Assembly: GCA_024233625.1 (NCBI GenBank)
Contig: JACKPJ010000004.1
Coordinates: 62,001 to 126,000 of the forward strand
Source of the DNA: Deltaproteobacteria bacterium
GTDB taxonomy: Bacteria > UBA10199 > DSSB01
Reading direction: 5' to 3'
Length of the DNA stretch: 64,000 nucleotides
Program-made: the position numbers and the translations under genes
The notes under the pieces: generated by a model
Seen by the model: the letters and a program-made list of their open reading frames with translations, nothing else
Databases searched by the model: none
What the model was told of the DNA's origin: nothing
Shown here: one piece after another, positions 33,899 through 42,236 of the stretch
Position numbering within the stretch: the stretch's first letter is position 1
Layout: every line of letters starts with the position of its first letter

Positions 33899-34867
33899 AT
33901 GGCAGAAAGATATACTCTAGTTCAAGCCGTCAATCAGGCCTTGCACGATGCAATGTCCAAGGACTCCAGCACGGTGGTTTTGGGGCAAGACGTCGGAAAG
34001 TGCGGAGGGGTTTTTCGAGCTACAGAAGGCCTACAAGAAAAATTTGGTGAGCAGCGGGTCATGGATACGCCTTTGGCGGAGGCCGCCATTGTTGGCTGTT
34101 CGGTTGGAATGGCTATCAAAGGTCTCAAGCCGATTGCTGAGATGCAATTTTCGGGATTTTCGTATCAAGCTTTTTATCAAATCGAACAGCATGTGGCGCG
34201 TTATCATAATCGCACGCGGGGTTTGTATCCGATGTCGATGGTGATTCGCATGCCCTATGGTGGAGGCGTACGTGCCTTTGAACATCACTCCGAAAGCCGT
34301 GAAACCTATTTTGTGCATACCCCTGGACTCAAGGTAGTGATTCCCTCAACGCCTTCGGATGCTTATGATTTGTTGATAGCCTCCATTGCAGATCCTAACC
34401 CGGTTATTTTTATGGAACCGAAGCGGATATATCGCAGCATGAAGTCCGAGCTGGATTTTTCTGAAGCAAAATTGGGTGAAGCGAAAATTCTTCAAGCAGG
34501 AAGGCAAGTCACTTTGATTGCCTATGGTGCGATGATTCCACTTTGTCAGCAGGCTATCGAAAGGCTGCCTCAGTATTCGATTGAACTCATCGATTTAAGA
34601 ACTTTGTCTCCCTGGGATGAAAAAACGGTTGTGACTTCGGTGCAAAAAACCGGACGTGCGGTCATTGTGCATGAAGCCCCCAAAACTTTGGGGATGGCCT
34701 CCGAAATTATTGCCAGCCTCAATGAAAAGGCCTTTCTTTATTTGCAAGCCCCTCTTAAGCGGGTAACGGGCTACGATGCTATCATGCCTTATTATCAAAG
34801 AGAAAACGAGTATTTGCCCAATGTTGATAAAATTGTTTCTGCGATCGAGGAGACGGTCGAATTTTAG
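33899..34867 (+). CDS. 2-oxoacid dehydrogenase E1 beta subunit (branched-chain or pyruvate type)
   Basis: A 322-residue thiamine-diphosphate enzyme subunit. Motifs include VLGQDVGKCGGVFRATEGL, MDTPLAEAAIVGCSVGMA, FYQIEQHVARYHNRT and the K+-binding region near HTPGLKVVIPSTP. The C-terminal transketolase domain has LIDLRTLSPWDEKTV and VHEAPKT. The sequence style is closer to branched-chain 2-oxoacid dehydrogenase E1 beta than to a generic PDH, but I cannot separate the two confidently. No E1 alpha, E2 or E3 gene is adjacent, which is unusual. AGAGGAGG precedes the ATG. Confidence 0.9.
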   Translation: MAERYTLVQAVNQALHDAMSKDSSTVVLGQDVGKCGGVFRATEGLQEKFGEQRVMDTPLAEAAIVGCSVGMAIKGLKPIAEMQFSGFSYQAFYQIEQHVARYHNRTRGLYPMSMVIRMPYGGGVRAFEHHSESRETYFVHTPGLKVVIPSTPSDAYDLLIASIADPNPVIFMEPKRIYRSMKSELDFSEAKLGEAKILQAGRQVTLIAYGAMIPLCQQAIERLPQYSIELIDLRTLSPWDEKTVVTSVQKTGRAVIVHEAPKTLGMASEIIASLNEKAFLYLQAPLKRVTGYDAIMPYYQRENEYLPNVDKIVSAIEETVEF

Positions 34868-34902
34868 TAGAAAAATAAATTTTTTTTATCTAAAAACTAC
34901 CA

Positions 34903-35694
34903 ATGTCAAAAAGTGCAAAGCCTTGGGTTCAATTTAGTCACTCGCCTCTAGAAAAAATCAAACTTTTTTGTTTTCCTTTTGCGGGAGGAGACATCTACAC
35001 TTATCGTAAATGGTCAGAAAAACTCGATGACAAGATTGGTGTTTATGCCATTCAATTGCCGGGGCGAGGGGCGCGTTTTAATGAAGCTCTTTTTCGGCGT
35101 TTGGACTCTCTTATCGAAGAACTGGCTAGTCAGCTGGTTTTAGATCTTCAAGCTCCCTTTGTTTTTTTTGGACATAGTTTAGGAGGGCTGATTGCCTTTG
35201 AGTTAACGCGTTTTCTCAAGAAAGAATTTTCTCTTGTGCCCCAGCGGCTTTGTATTTCTTCTTCACTTCCTCCTCAGCTTTATAGCTCTTGGCATCACAC
35301 TTATCACTTGTTGAGCGATCGGGACTTACTAGAAAAAATTCAGAGCTTTGGTGGAGTCCCCCAAGAGGTCTTGGCTCATCACGATCTTTTAGAAATGCTG
35401 CTTCCCATTGTACGTGCCGACATGGAAATTTTAGAGACTTATGTATTTGAAGATTTTCAAAATAAGTATGCGGGGGCTGATTCCAAACTGCACTGTCCTT
35501 TGCATGTGATGGGAGCTGTGCAAGATACGCTCATTCTTTATCAAGATTTAAATGAGTGGCAGACTCACTGTGAAAATGAATTTTCACTGCATACTTTTAC
35601 TGGAGATCATTTTTATCTCAATTCGCAGATGGAAGCTCTTTGTCAACTACTCAATAAGCTTATTTTGAGTTTTCGTACTTTCAATGAAAAATAG
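34903..35694 (+). CDS. Type II thioesterase (GrsT-like)
   Basis: A 263-residue alpha/beta hydrolase that removes misloaded acyl groups from carrier proteins. FCFPFAGGDIYTYRKW is the oxyanion region, the nucleophile is Ser92 in FFGHSLGGLIAFE, the Asp region is VMGAVQDTL, and the catalytic His is in FTGDHFYL. It normally serves NRPS or PKS assembly lines. None is present here, but an Sfp-type transferase is at 21938. It follows E1 beta by 35 bp and could share its transcript. Its 3' end overlaps the convergent methyltransferase by 14 bp. Confidence 0.9.
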   Translation: MSKSAKPWVQFSHSPLEKIKLFCFPFAGGDIYTYRKWSEKLDDKIGVYAIQLPGRGARFNEALFRRLDSLIEELASQLVLDLQAPFVFFGHSLGGLIAFELTRFLKKEFSLVPQRLCISSSLPPQLYSSWHHTYHLLSDRDLLEKIQSFGGVPQEVLAHHDLLEMLLPIVRADMEILETYVFEDFQNKYAGADSKLHCPLHVMGAVQDTLILYQDLNEWQTHCENEFSLHTFTGDHFYLNSQMEALCQLLNKLILSFRTFNEK

Positions 35695-36319
35695 TCTTTT
35701 TTTTACTGACCGTTGCAATCCAAAATTGCTCCTCAAAAGGTTTGTCGGTTGGTCGATAATAATGGTCAATCACTTCAAAGCCGCAATCCTTAAGATTTTT
35801 TGCAAAAGGTTCATACTCCATATAAGTTCCAGGATGCTTACCATACCATACGACATGAGGCTTTCTAGGATTTGATGTAAAGAGTGCACCGCCGTCTTTT
35901 AAAGTTGAAAACAATTCTCGTAAAATCCTTGGTAGTTCTTGCTGGGGAATATGAAACAAAGAAGCGTTAGCAAATACGCCGTCGAATTGTTTGTTCGGCA
36001 GTTCCATCGCAAGAAAGTTTTGCTGCCATACTTCGCATTCGGCATACTTTCTTGCCATATGACAAAATGTTTCCGAGCCCTCGAGCCCCACGGGTTCGTG
36101 ACCCAGATCTTTAAAATAGCGTAGATCTCTTCCTGGGCCACAGCCCAGATCTAAAATTTTTAGAGGTTTTGTTTTCGGCATGACATTGAGAAATGCCTGG
36201 TAGTTTTGTTCGATGTTATGGTTTTTAGAAGCTTCCCAAAAATCCTCTGCTGTGACATCATAGTGTGAAAGTGTCGATTCGACAATTAAATCCAATTGCT
36301 CATCGCTTAATTTATCCAT
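35681..36319 (-). CDS. SAM-dependent methyltransferase (class I)
   Basis: A 212-residue Rossmann methyltransferase. Motif I ILDLGCGPGRDLRYFKDLGH, the acidic end of beta 2 in VGLEGSE, motif II-like FDGVFANASLFHI and motif III LKDGGALFTSNP are all present. The C-terminus GFEVIDHYY is typical of small-molecule methyltransferases of the Methyltransf_11/25 group. The substrate is unknown. It is convergent with, and overlaps by 14 bp, the thioesterase gene. The 275-bp region upstream (36320-36594) shows nothing but AT-rich sequence. Confidence 0.88.
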   Translation of the reverse strand: MDKLSDEQLDLIVESTLSHYDVTAEDFWEASKNHNIEQNYQAFLNVMPKTKPLKILDLGCGPGRDLRYFKDLGHEPVGLEGSETFCHMARKYAECEVWQQNFLAMELPNKQFDGVFANASLFHIPQQELPRILRELFSTLKDGGALFTSNPRKPHVVWYGKHPGTYMEYEPFAKNLKDCGFEVIDHYYRPTDKPFEEQFWIATVSKKKTIFH

Positions 36320-36594
36320 GATTTTCCTTACCCTTTCCCGATTGGTTTTAGAAAAATGACATTTTAAGTGCGTTTAAAAAAACTGATAAAAATATTTTCT
36401 ATAATTTGATTTTAGCTATTTGCTGCAGAGATTCAATATGCGGAGGGGTGATTAGAAAATTTTAATGATTCCTCTTTGTTATTAAAGAAGAAAATTTTTG
36501 ATTTTTTCTAAATTATTTTCATGACTTGCTAGGTTTTTACTTTTAACCCGATTTTTTCACCTCATTTAGTAAAAAACTGACGTTAACAGAATCC

Positions 36595-37584
36595 TCAAGC
36601 AGAAAGCTTGCCGATGGCTCGATAATACTCAAGGGTGTTTTGGAGGCCCTCCTTCAGGCTTGTGGAGGGTTCCCACTTAAAATGGTTTGCCAGTTTTTGA
36701 TGTCCACAGATCCAACGCGCTTGTTTCATTTCCTTGAGTTTGTTGAGAGTAAAAACATGGGGCCGGCGTCTCAGCTGTGCCCAAGTTTGATTGAGTCCGG
36801 CAGCCAGAGTGAAGGCAAAACTTGGAAGCGCAATCAACCGGGGTTCTTTGCCGATGACCTTCCCAATCTCAAGGGCGACACTTCTCCACGAATGCTCTGC
36901 GCCATCGTCCAGACAAAAAATTTCTGAATCGCAGCTCGGGCTTTCGACAAGCGTAGCAATCGCTTCGGCCACATCTTTGACATAACACATCGAAAATTGC
37001 TTATCGCCTTTTCCCCAAATGGGAGTCAGTCCTTTTTGGACCGATTGAATGAGTGGAAAAAGCTCCCAGTCACGTTCTCCATAAAGGACGGGAGGGCGCA
37101 GAATCGTCACAGTCATTTCGTCTTTGAGAGGCTCCAGTGAGCGTTCGGCCTGCATTTTGCTTTCACCATAATGACTCAGAGGTTGGCATTGTTCTGGAGG
37201 CTGACAAAAATCTTTACTTTGACTGGGGTCATGAACGGCAATCGTCGAAATATGAATAAACTTTTGGGGTTTCTTTTTTAAAGAGAGAATTGTTTTGACC
37301 AAATTTTGTGTGCTCAGGTGGTTGTGATACAGAAAATCTTTTTGTGAAAGTGCTTTGACGACGGCTGCAATGTGAATGATCACATCTTGACCTTCTAAAC
37401 TTTTTGCAAAATTTTCACAGTGGGGCAGGGCGCCCAATACCAATGGGATCTTACGCTTTTTGAGATGCTCGGTTTGGCTCGTAGCTCGAACTAGAGCCTG
37501 AATTTCATGGCCTTTGTCATGGAGCAGCTCTGCCGTATGTGAGCCCAAAAAACCCGAAGCTCCTGTCATAAAGATTTTCATCAT
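36595..37584 (-). CDS. NAD-dependent epimerase/dehydratase-family reductase, probable ceramide reductase
   Basis: A 329-residue extended SDR. The cofactor loop MTGASGFLGSHTAE is at 6-19. The catalytic residues are Ser113 in HISTIAVHD and the YxxxK pair Tyr139/Lys143 in YGESKMQAE. Its place two genes downstream of serine palmitoyltransferase and a GNAT-like acyltransferase matches the CerR position in bacterial ceramide gene sets, where an SDR of this kind reduces the 3-oxo group of the oxidised ceramide. This role is inferred from context; a sugar-nucleotide epimerase is the alternative. A 199-bp gap holding structured element C separates it from the acyltransferase gene. Confidence 0.78.
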   Translation of the reverse strand: MMKIFMTGASGFLGSHTAELLHDKGHEIQALVRATSQTEHLKKRKIPLVLGALPHCENFAKSLEGQDVIIHIAAVVKALSQKDFLYHNHLSTQNLVKTILSLKKKPQKFIHISTIAVHDPSQSKDFCQPPEQCQPLSHYGESKMQAERSLEPLKDEMTVTILRPPVLYGERDWELFPLIQSVQKGLTPIWGKGDKQFSMCYVKDVAEAIATLVESPSCDSEIFCLDDGAEHSWRSVALEIGKVIGKEPRLIALPSFAFTLAAGLNQTWAQLRRRPHVFTLNKLKEMKQARWICGHQKLANHFKWEPSTSLKEGLQNTLEYYRAIGKLSA

Positions 37585-37613
37585 TCTTTTTAATTAATAT
37601 CCCAATAATTTTT

Positions 37614-37772
37614 CATATCAGATCTCTTCAAAGGGGTTTTTGGAACGGCTTTGATGAAATTCTTATCAATGACAGCCGAAGTATTCAGAGAATTTCATCA
37701 GCCTGGCTCTGTGGCGGTACTTGAGCCACGAGCCAGAAAGTGAAAAAAACTTCTTTGAAGAGATCTGATATG
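37614..37772 (-). repeat. Dispersed cloverleaf-like structured element, copy C
   Basis: The core is in reverse orientation compared with copies A and B. Outer arms contain a perfect 20-bp inverted repeat, CATATCAGATCTCTTCAAAG (37614-37633) with its complement at 37753-37772, and continue less perfectly inward. Read on the minus strand, the core begins CACTTTCTGGCTC and ends CAAAGCCGTTCC. Stem 1 is GGCTC/GAGCC where A and B have GGCCC/GGGCC, a compensated pair change, and its upper part is GTGG/CCAC. It lies between the acyltransferase-like gene and the SDR gene. Confidence 0.9.
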
Positions 37773-37783
37773 ACGAATAAATC

Positions 37784-38920
37784 TTATAATTCCTTTTCGT
37801 AAATACGATAGGTCTTGTAGCGCTTTCCTCCCATGAGTTCAATTCCCTGATTGATCGAAGTATTGTCTTCCAAAGTCCAGGAAAGTTCTCCTCTCATGTA
37901 GCCGTTGGCTTTGCCTCGGGTGTGGATTTCGGTGTAGAGCAGCATACTGAGCATGTTAAAGGGATGTTGTCGGAATTCTTTTTTGATACCCAATAAAAGC
38001 AAACGGGCGTTGTCGCATTTTCGTCTTTTGATTCTCCAAAGCAGTTTTAAAAAGCCCAGAGGAAAGAGCTTGCCGTTGAGGCCCCGGATATATTCGTAAA
38101 AATTGGGAAGCGTCAGACACATGGCTGCGGGTTCGCCTTTGATTTCGGCAATGAGGGCAATCTTGGGATCGATGAAGAGCTTGAGATCTTTGGCCATTTG
38201 TTTGACTTCGTAGTTTTGCAAAGGAACAAAGCCCCAATTATTCGCCCAGGCCGAGTTAAAAATATCCATGATTTTTTCGAGGTCGGCCTCCAGTTCACTT
38301 AGGCGAATTGGCCTCACCGTCAGGTCGGGATGCTTGGCTAATTCGGCAGCCAGTTGCAGTGGGGTATCAGGAATGTCTCCGGCCAAATAATTCCAGGCAT
38401 AGAGGTCTTTGCATTTTTGATAGTTATTTTCTTCGATCAACTTTTCATAATAAGGAGGGTTGTAGGGCATCATCAAAGTGAGAGGCTGATCAAAGCCTTC
38501 GACGAGCAAACCGGATTCTCCATTGATCGAAAAATTAAAAGGTCCAGTCACCGAGACTGCCCGATTTTTTTTTAAATAATCTTCGGCATGTTCAAAGAGA
38601 ACCCGAGCCGTTTCGGGATTATTTTCGGACTCAAAAAAACCAAAGTGACCGACGCGTTTGCCGTGACGTTTTTCGTATTCCTCATCGATCTGTGCCGAAA
38701 TCCTTCCGACGACTTCTCCATTGCGTTTTGCCAAAAAAAGTTGAACCTGGGCATGTTGAAAGAAAGGATTTTTTTTGGGGTTGAAGAGGCGCTTTCTCTC
38801 AAAATTGAGAGGCGCAATCCAGTGAGGATCGTTTTGATAAATTTGATGAGGCAGACCAATAAATTGTTTGAGCTCGGACTTGGTCTCTACCGGAACAATT
38901 TTAAGTTCAGCCGAGGGCAT
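37784..38920 (-). CDS. GNAT-like N-acyltransferase, probable bacterial ceramide synthase
   Basis: About 378 residues from ATG 38920. An upstream in-frame extension to 39013 would overlap spt by 107 bp, whereas this start overlaps by only 14 bp and follows AGGCGAG. Recognisable parts are FIGLPHQIYQNDPHWIAPL, VQLFLAKRNGEVVGRISAQI (a GNAT beta-bulge pattern) and a second GNAT-like half ending EIHTRGKANGYMRGELSW. Proteins of this type beside serine palmitoyltransferase act as bacterial ceramide synthase, acylating the amine of 3-oxosphinganine. That function is inferred from gene order. Confidence 0.75.
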   Translation of the reverse strand: MPSAELKIVPVETKSELKQFIGLPHQIYQNDPHWIAPLNFERKRLFNPKKNPFFQHAQVQLFLAKRNGEVVGRISAQIDEEYEKRHGKRVGHFGFFESENNPETARVLFEHAEDYLKKNRAVSVTGPFNFSINGESGLLVEGFDQPLTLMMPYNPPYYEKLIEENNYQKCKDLYAWNYLAGDIPDTPLQLAAELAKHPDLTVRPIRLSELEADLEKIMDIFNSAWANNWGFVPLQNYEVKQMAKDLKLFIDPKIALIAEIKGEPAAMCLTLPNFYEYIRGLNGKLFPLGFLKLLWRIKRRKCDNARLLLLGIKKEFRQHPFNMLSMLLYTEIHTRGKANGYMRGELSWTLEDNTSINQGIELMGGKRYKTYRIYEKEL

Positions 38921-40187
38921 TGCTCGCCTGCTTTTGAAGAAGGTGGTAGCGTTCTCCGACGACTTGAAAGGCATCCAGTGCTTGCTGAATATGTGAATCG
39001 TTGTGAGAAGCAATGGTGCTGATACGCAAAAGTGCCTTGTCGGGGGGCACTGCCGGATACACGACGGGATTGATGTAGACGCCCGCGTTGAGGAGTTCTT
39101 TCCATAAGGTGAGTGTCGTCAAGTCATCTCCCAAAAATATCGGAATGATTGGGGTTTCACTGGGGCCCACATCCCAACCCATCTCAACCAACCCGTTTTT
39201 GAGTTTTTCGGCATTTTTTTGAACTTGCCGGACGCGTTCGGGTTCCTCTTGCAAAATATGAAATGCCGCGCGGGCAGCTGCCAAATTAGAAGGCGTGATC
39301 GAGGCCGAAAAAATCATCGATCTCCCAAAATGCTTGATGTAATTGATAAGGTCGGAATCTCCAGCAACGTAGCCCCCTGTGGAAGCGAGTGCCTTGGAAA
39401 AGGTTGCCGTGATGAGGTCGACTTCTTTGCTCAAACCAAAGTGACCGGCAGCGCCTTCTCCGCGAGGGCCCAAAGTTCCGATCGCGTGAGCGTCATCGAC
39501 AATTAAAAGTGCCTTGTGTTTTTGACAAACCTTGACGATTTCGGGAAGGGGAGCGATGTCGCCCTCCATGCTGAAAATTCCGTCGGTGACTACAATTTTT
39601 TGACGATCTGCTGGAGTTTTTTCTAAAGATTTGCCCAATGACTCCGCATCGAGGTGTTTATAAAATACTGGACGTGCAGCACTCATGCTGACGGCATCCC
39701 ACATGCTGGCGTGATTGAGTTTGTCCAAAAAGACGGTGGTGTTGGGATCGGTGAGTGCCGTGATGGTTCCAATATTGACTTGGTATCCGGTGGTGAAAAT
39801 CAGAGCGGCTTCCTTGCCCAAAAAATCGGCGATTTCTTCTTCAAATTCTTCGTGTAAACTTAAAGTTCCGTTGAGGAGGCGCGAACCCGTCATACTGGTG
39901 CCATAGGTCTCGATAGCCTTGATGGCTGCTTCACGGACTTTAGGATGTGTGGTTAAACCGAGATAATTATTAGAGCCCATCATGATGACGCGTTGACCAT
40001 TGAGCACAGCCTCGGCACCCTGGTTATCATCTAAAGCTTGAAAGTAAGGGTAGGCCTCGAGTTCGCTCGTCAATTGAATGAGCTTTTGAAATTCCTGTGC
40101 TCGTGTGCGAATGTCTTTGTCTCCCATATTATTGAGAGAGAGACGACTGTTAAGAAGCTGATCAAGATTTTTTGTCATAGTGTTCAA
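38907..40187 (-). CDS. spt: Serine palmitoyltransferase
   Basis: A 426-residue alpha-oxoamine synthase that condenses serine with a long acyl thioester to make 3-oxosphinganine. The family pattern SNNYLGLTTHPKVREAAIKA, TSMTGSRLLNGTLSLHEEFE, IFTTGYQVNIG and VDDAHAIGTLGPRGEG is present. The PLP lysine is in ATFSKALASTGGYVAG. The PVVYPAVPPDKALLRIS ending favours Spt over BioF or Kbl. First gene of the spt-acyltransferase-SDR series. The ~290 bp upstream to the array at 40481 are AT-rich without recognised genes. Confidence 0.88.
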   Translation of the reverse strand: MNTMTKNLDQLLNSRLSLNNMGDKDIRTRAQEFQKLIQLTSELEAYPYFQALDDNQGAEAVLNGQRVIMMGSNNYLGLTTHPKVREAAIKAIETYGTSMTGSRLLNGTLSLHEEFEEEIADFLGKEAALIFTTGYQVNIGTITALTDPNTTVFLDKLNHASMWDAVSMSAARPVFYKHLDAESLGKSLEKTPADRQKIVVTDGIFSMEGDIAPLPEIVKVCQKHKALLIVDDAHAIGTLGPRGEGAAGHFGLSKEVDLITATFSKALASTGGYVAGDSDLINYIKHFGRSMIFSASITPSNLAAARAAFHILQEEPERVRQVQKNAEKLKNGLVEMGWDVGPSETPIIPIFLGDDLTTLTLWKELLNAGVYINPVVYPAVPPDKALLRISTIASHNDSHIQQALDAFQVVGERYHLLQKQASNALG

Positions 40188-40480
40188 GCCAATTTTAAAG
40201 CCGTTAAAATTTCCCCCTCGACTTTGGGTGATGCTTTCAACTTCTGTTGTCGTGTAAGTCTTGGGTTTTTATTGATGCCGCACATTGTCCAGAATATCTC
40301 TAAAAGTCAAATATATAATCAGAAAGTCCAGAATAGCTGGTCTGAACATTTTTAAAGCTTCTTAGGAGTAAAAACGAAAAATTTAGCTTAAGCTATTGAG
40401 TTTTATATAAAATGTGCTATATGCACTTTAAATAAATGTTATTGAATTTATTATAGTTTTTCGAGTTTGAGGTAAAGTTA

Positions 40481-42163
40481 ATGCCGGGGAGTCATTCTAC
40501 ATCTGCTTTAGGTGTTCAAATAAGTGTTGCAGAACTTGGGGTTATTCAAAATTTAATGACTGATTACCTTCAGCCGGCTTATTCTCATTTAAAAGGCGGA
40601 GAAGGCATCAATCTGACTCAGCAAGAGTTAGATTTCTACTTTGGAAACGAGTTCAGGGCGAGAGAATTTACCGACTTTCATCAGCAATTTCAAGCTCTGA
40701 TCATGGGTGAGTCTCAGCTGATGTGTTTGGGAGAGGAGTTTCAGGTCGAGTTAAACCCGGCTCAGGCGGCCTTTGCGCGAAGCGTTTTGCTCTTTTCGCA
40801 ACGCATCCAACATTCTACTAATCCTGAACAAGCAAAGGTTCTTGCTCGACTTTTATCTAAAATTGATGTGTCTAGCTATGCAGATTTTGTGGCTTCAGGG
40901 CAGGCGCGCCGTTTTCGACAACACGAAGCTGCTCGGCGTCGTTGGGCAGGCATGGATAGGTCCCAAGCAGTTCAAGATCAATTGCAGGTCATTTCAAGCT
41001 TGTCGATGACAGTGGATTTTTATGAACGGGCTATTGCGTTTACGCTTAAAAAGCTTCTTCCTTTAGAAAACTTGGGGGCATTAGATCGAACTTGGTTGCA
41101 AAATGAGGGAAGTCAAGTGGTCGAAGATCTTAAAAAGATGGGCATTTATTTGTGGTTAGTCGAAGGAGTACCTTCCCTGCAAGAGGTCGAAGCCGTTATG
41201 GAATCAGAAGTTGCTCCTCTGCTTCAACCTGGAGAAAGTGTTGAACAAGCCGAGATAGAAATCTTGCGTGTTCGTGAAACAGACGATCGGCAAAGCACTT
41301 TAGTCGTGTTTGTTCAGAGTACAAGTCCTTACAAAAAGATACAGGCAATTGAAATCGATTGGGTGTTTATCACAAACCTGAGTGCCTATTTTAAAGTGAT
41401 GGACTTTCCTTTAAGAACCCAAGAAGAAATTCGTCGTACTCTATATCAAGCTCGGCAAAAAGGGCTCGGATTTTATGTCAAACAAGCCCTTATCGCTAAA
41501 GTTGCTATTCTTCAGCTTCAAGATATTCGTGAAATTTTAAGTAAGGAGGAATTAAGTAGGGAGGAATTGTCGGTTGCAGGTCAGGACCAGAAGTTCAGGC
41601 TCAAGTTCAAAGCTGGTTTGCTGAAAAGGGTTATCTCTGAACTCGAAAAACTGCAACCACTTCATGACTTACTCATGGAGATCGATAGGATGGAAACACA
41701 TTTTGGAAGAGCCGATTTATCTGATGGGGGAAGATCGCATCAAGATTCGAGAGTCGGGTTTTCTGGAGCAAATGAAAGGTTTAAAGCTGAAACAAAAGTA
41801 TTAGAGAGGCCTCAAAAACCCACTCAAAATGAAAGTTTGGATGTAAGCCCCGATCTAAATGCAGCGTTTCACTCTTTAGTCGATGATATTGCCAACGATA
41901 ATAGGCCTGTTGAACAAGCAGTGCTTGACTTTGCAGCACGTTTGATTACTAGTGAAGATCGCCCTGACTGGGCGACTAGTGTCGATATGGTCATTCATGA
42001 ATTGCAAAATCAGGGGCCTTATTATGATGAGATTCGCGATCTAACAGGTGATCACGAGCACTTTGATCGTATTATAGTAGAACTGCGTCGCTTTGGTTAT
42101 TTTGTTTCAGGAAGTCGACGTCACCGTCGATCAAAGAAGGAAGGTCCACAGTTCCGGCATTAG
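40481..42163 (+). CDS. Array protein 1, unknown family (type I paralogue)
   Basis: A 560-residue protein I do not recognise. It starts MPGSHSTSALG, a polar Ser-rich N-terminus without a signal peptide or membrane segment. Residues ~45-110 hold the module shared by seven genes of this block, ending in ELNPAQAAFARSVLLFSQRI. A central mixed region includes LKKMGIYLWLVEG, VVFVQSTSP and AIEIDWVFITNL, which align along their length with array protein 2. A helical C-terminal unit (~465-540) ends ELRRFGYF, and the tail SGSRRHRRSKKEGPQFRH is strongly basic. GAGGT precedes the ATG. First of eight codirectional genes. Confidence 0.85.
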   Translation: MPGSHSTSALGVQISVAELGVIQNLMTDYLQPAYSHLKGGEGINLTQQELDFYFGNEFRAREFTDFHQQFQALIMGESQLMCLGEEFQVELNPAQAAFARSVLLFSQRIQHSTNPEQAKVLARLLSKIDVSSYADFVASGQARRFRQHEAARRRWAGMDRSQAVQDQLQVISSLSMTVDFYERAIAFTLKKLLPLENLGALDRTWLQNEGSQVVEDLKKMGIYLWLVEGVPSLQEVEAVMESEVAPLLQPGESVEQAEIEILRVRETDDRQSTLVVFVQSTSPYKKIQAIEIDWVFITNLSAYFKVMDFPLRTQEEIRRTLYQARQKGLGFYVKQALIAKVAILQLQDIREILSKEELSREELSVAGQDQKFRLKFKAGLLKRVISELEKLQPLHDLLMEIDRMETHFGRADLSDGGRSHQDSRVGFSGANERFKAETKVLERPQKPTQNESLDVSPDLNAAFHSLVDDIANDNRPVEQAVLDFAARLITSEDRPDWATSVDMVIHELQNQGPYYDEIRDLTGDHEHFDRIIVELRRFGYFVSGSRRHRRSKKEGPQFRH

Positions 42164-42236
42164 TAGGCCTATTAAGCTTTTATTCCTGTTTTATAATTGG
42201 GACTAGAGCAGATTAAACAGAGTAAGGATAAAATTT

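Noticed and set aside
38921..39013. N-terminal extension of the acyltransferase-like gene
   Set aside because: It would overlap spt by 107 bp and reads as low-quality sequence; ATG 38920 after AGGCGAG is a better start and leaves a 14-bp overlap.
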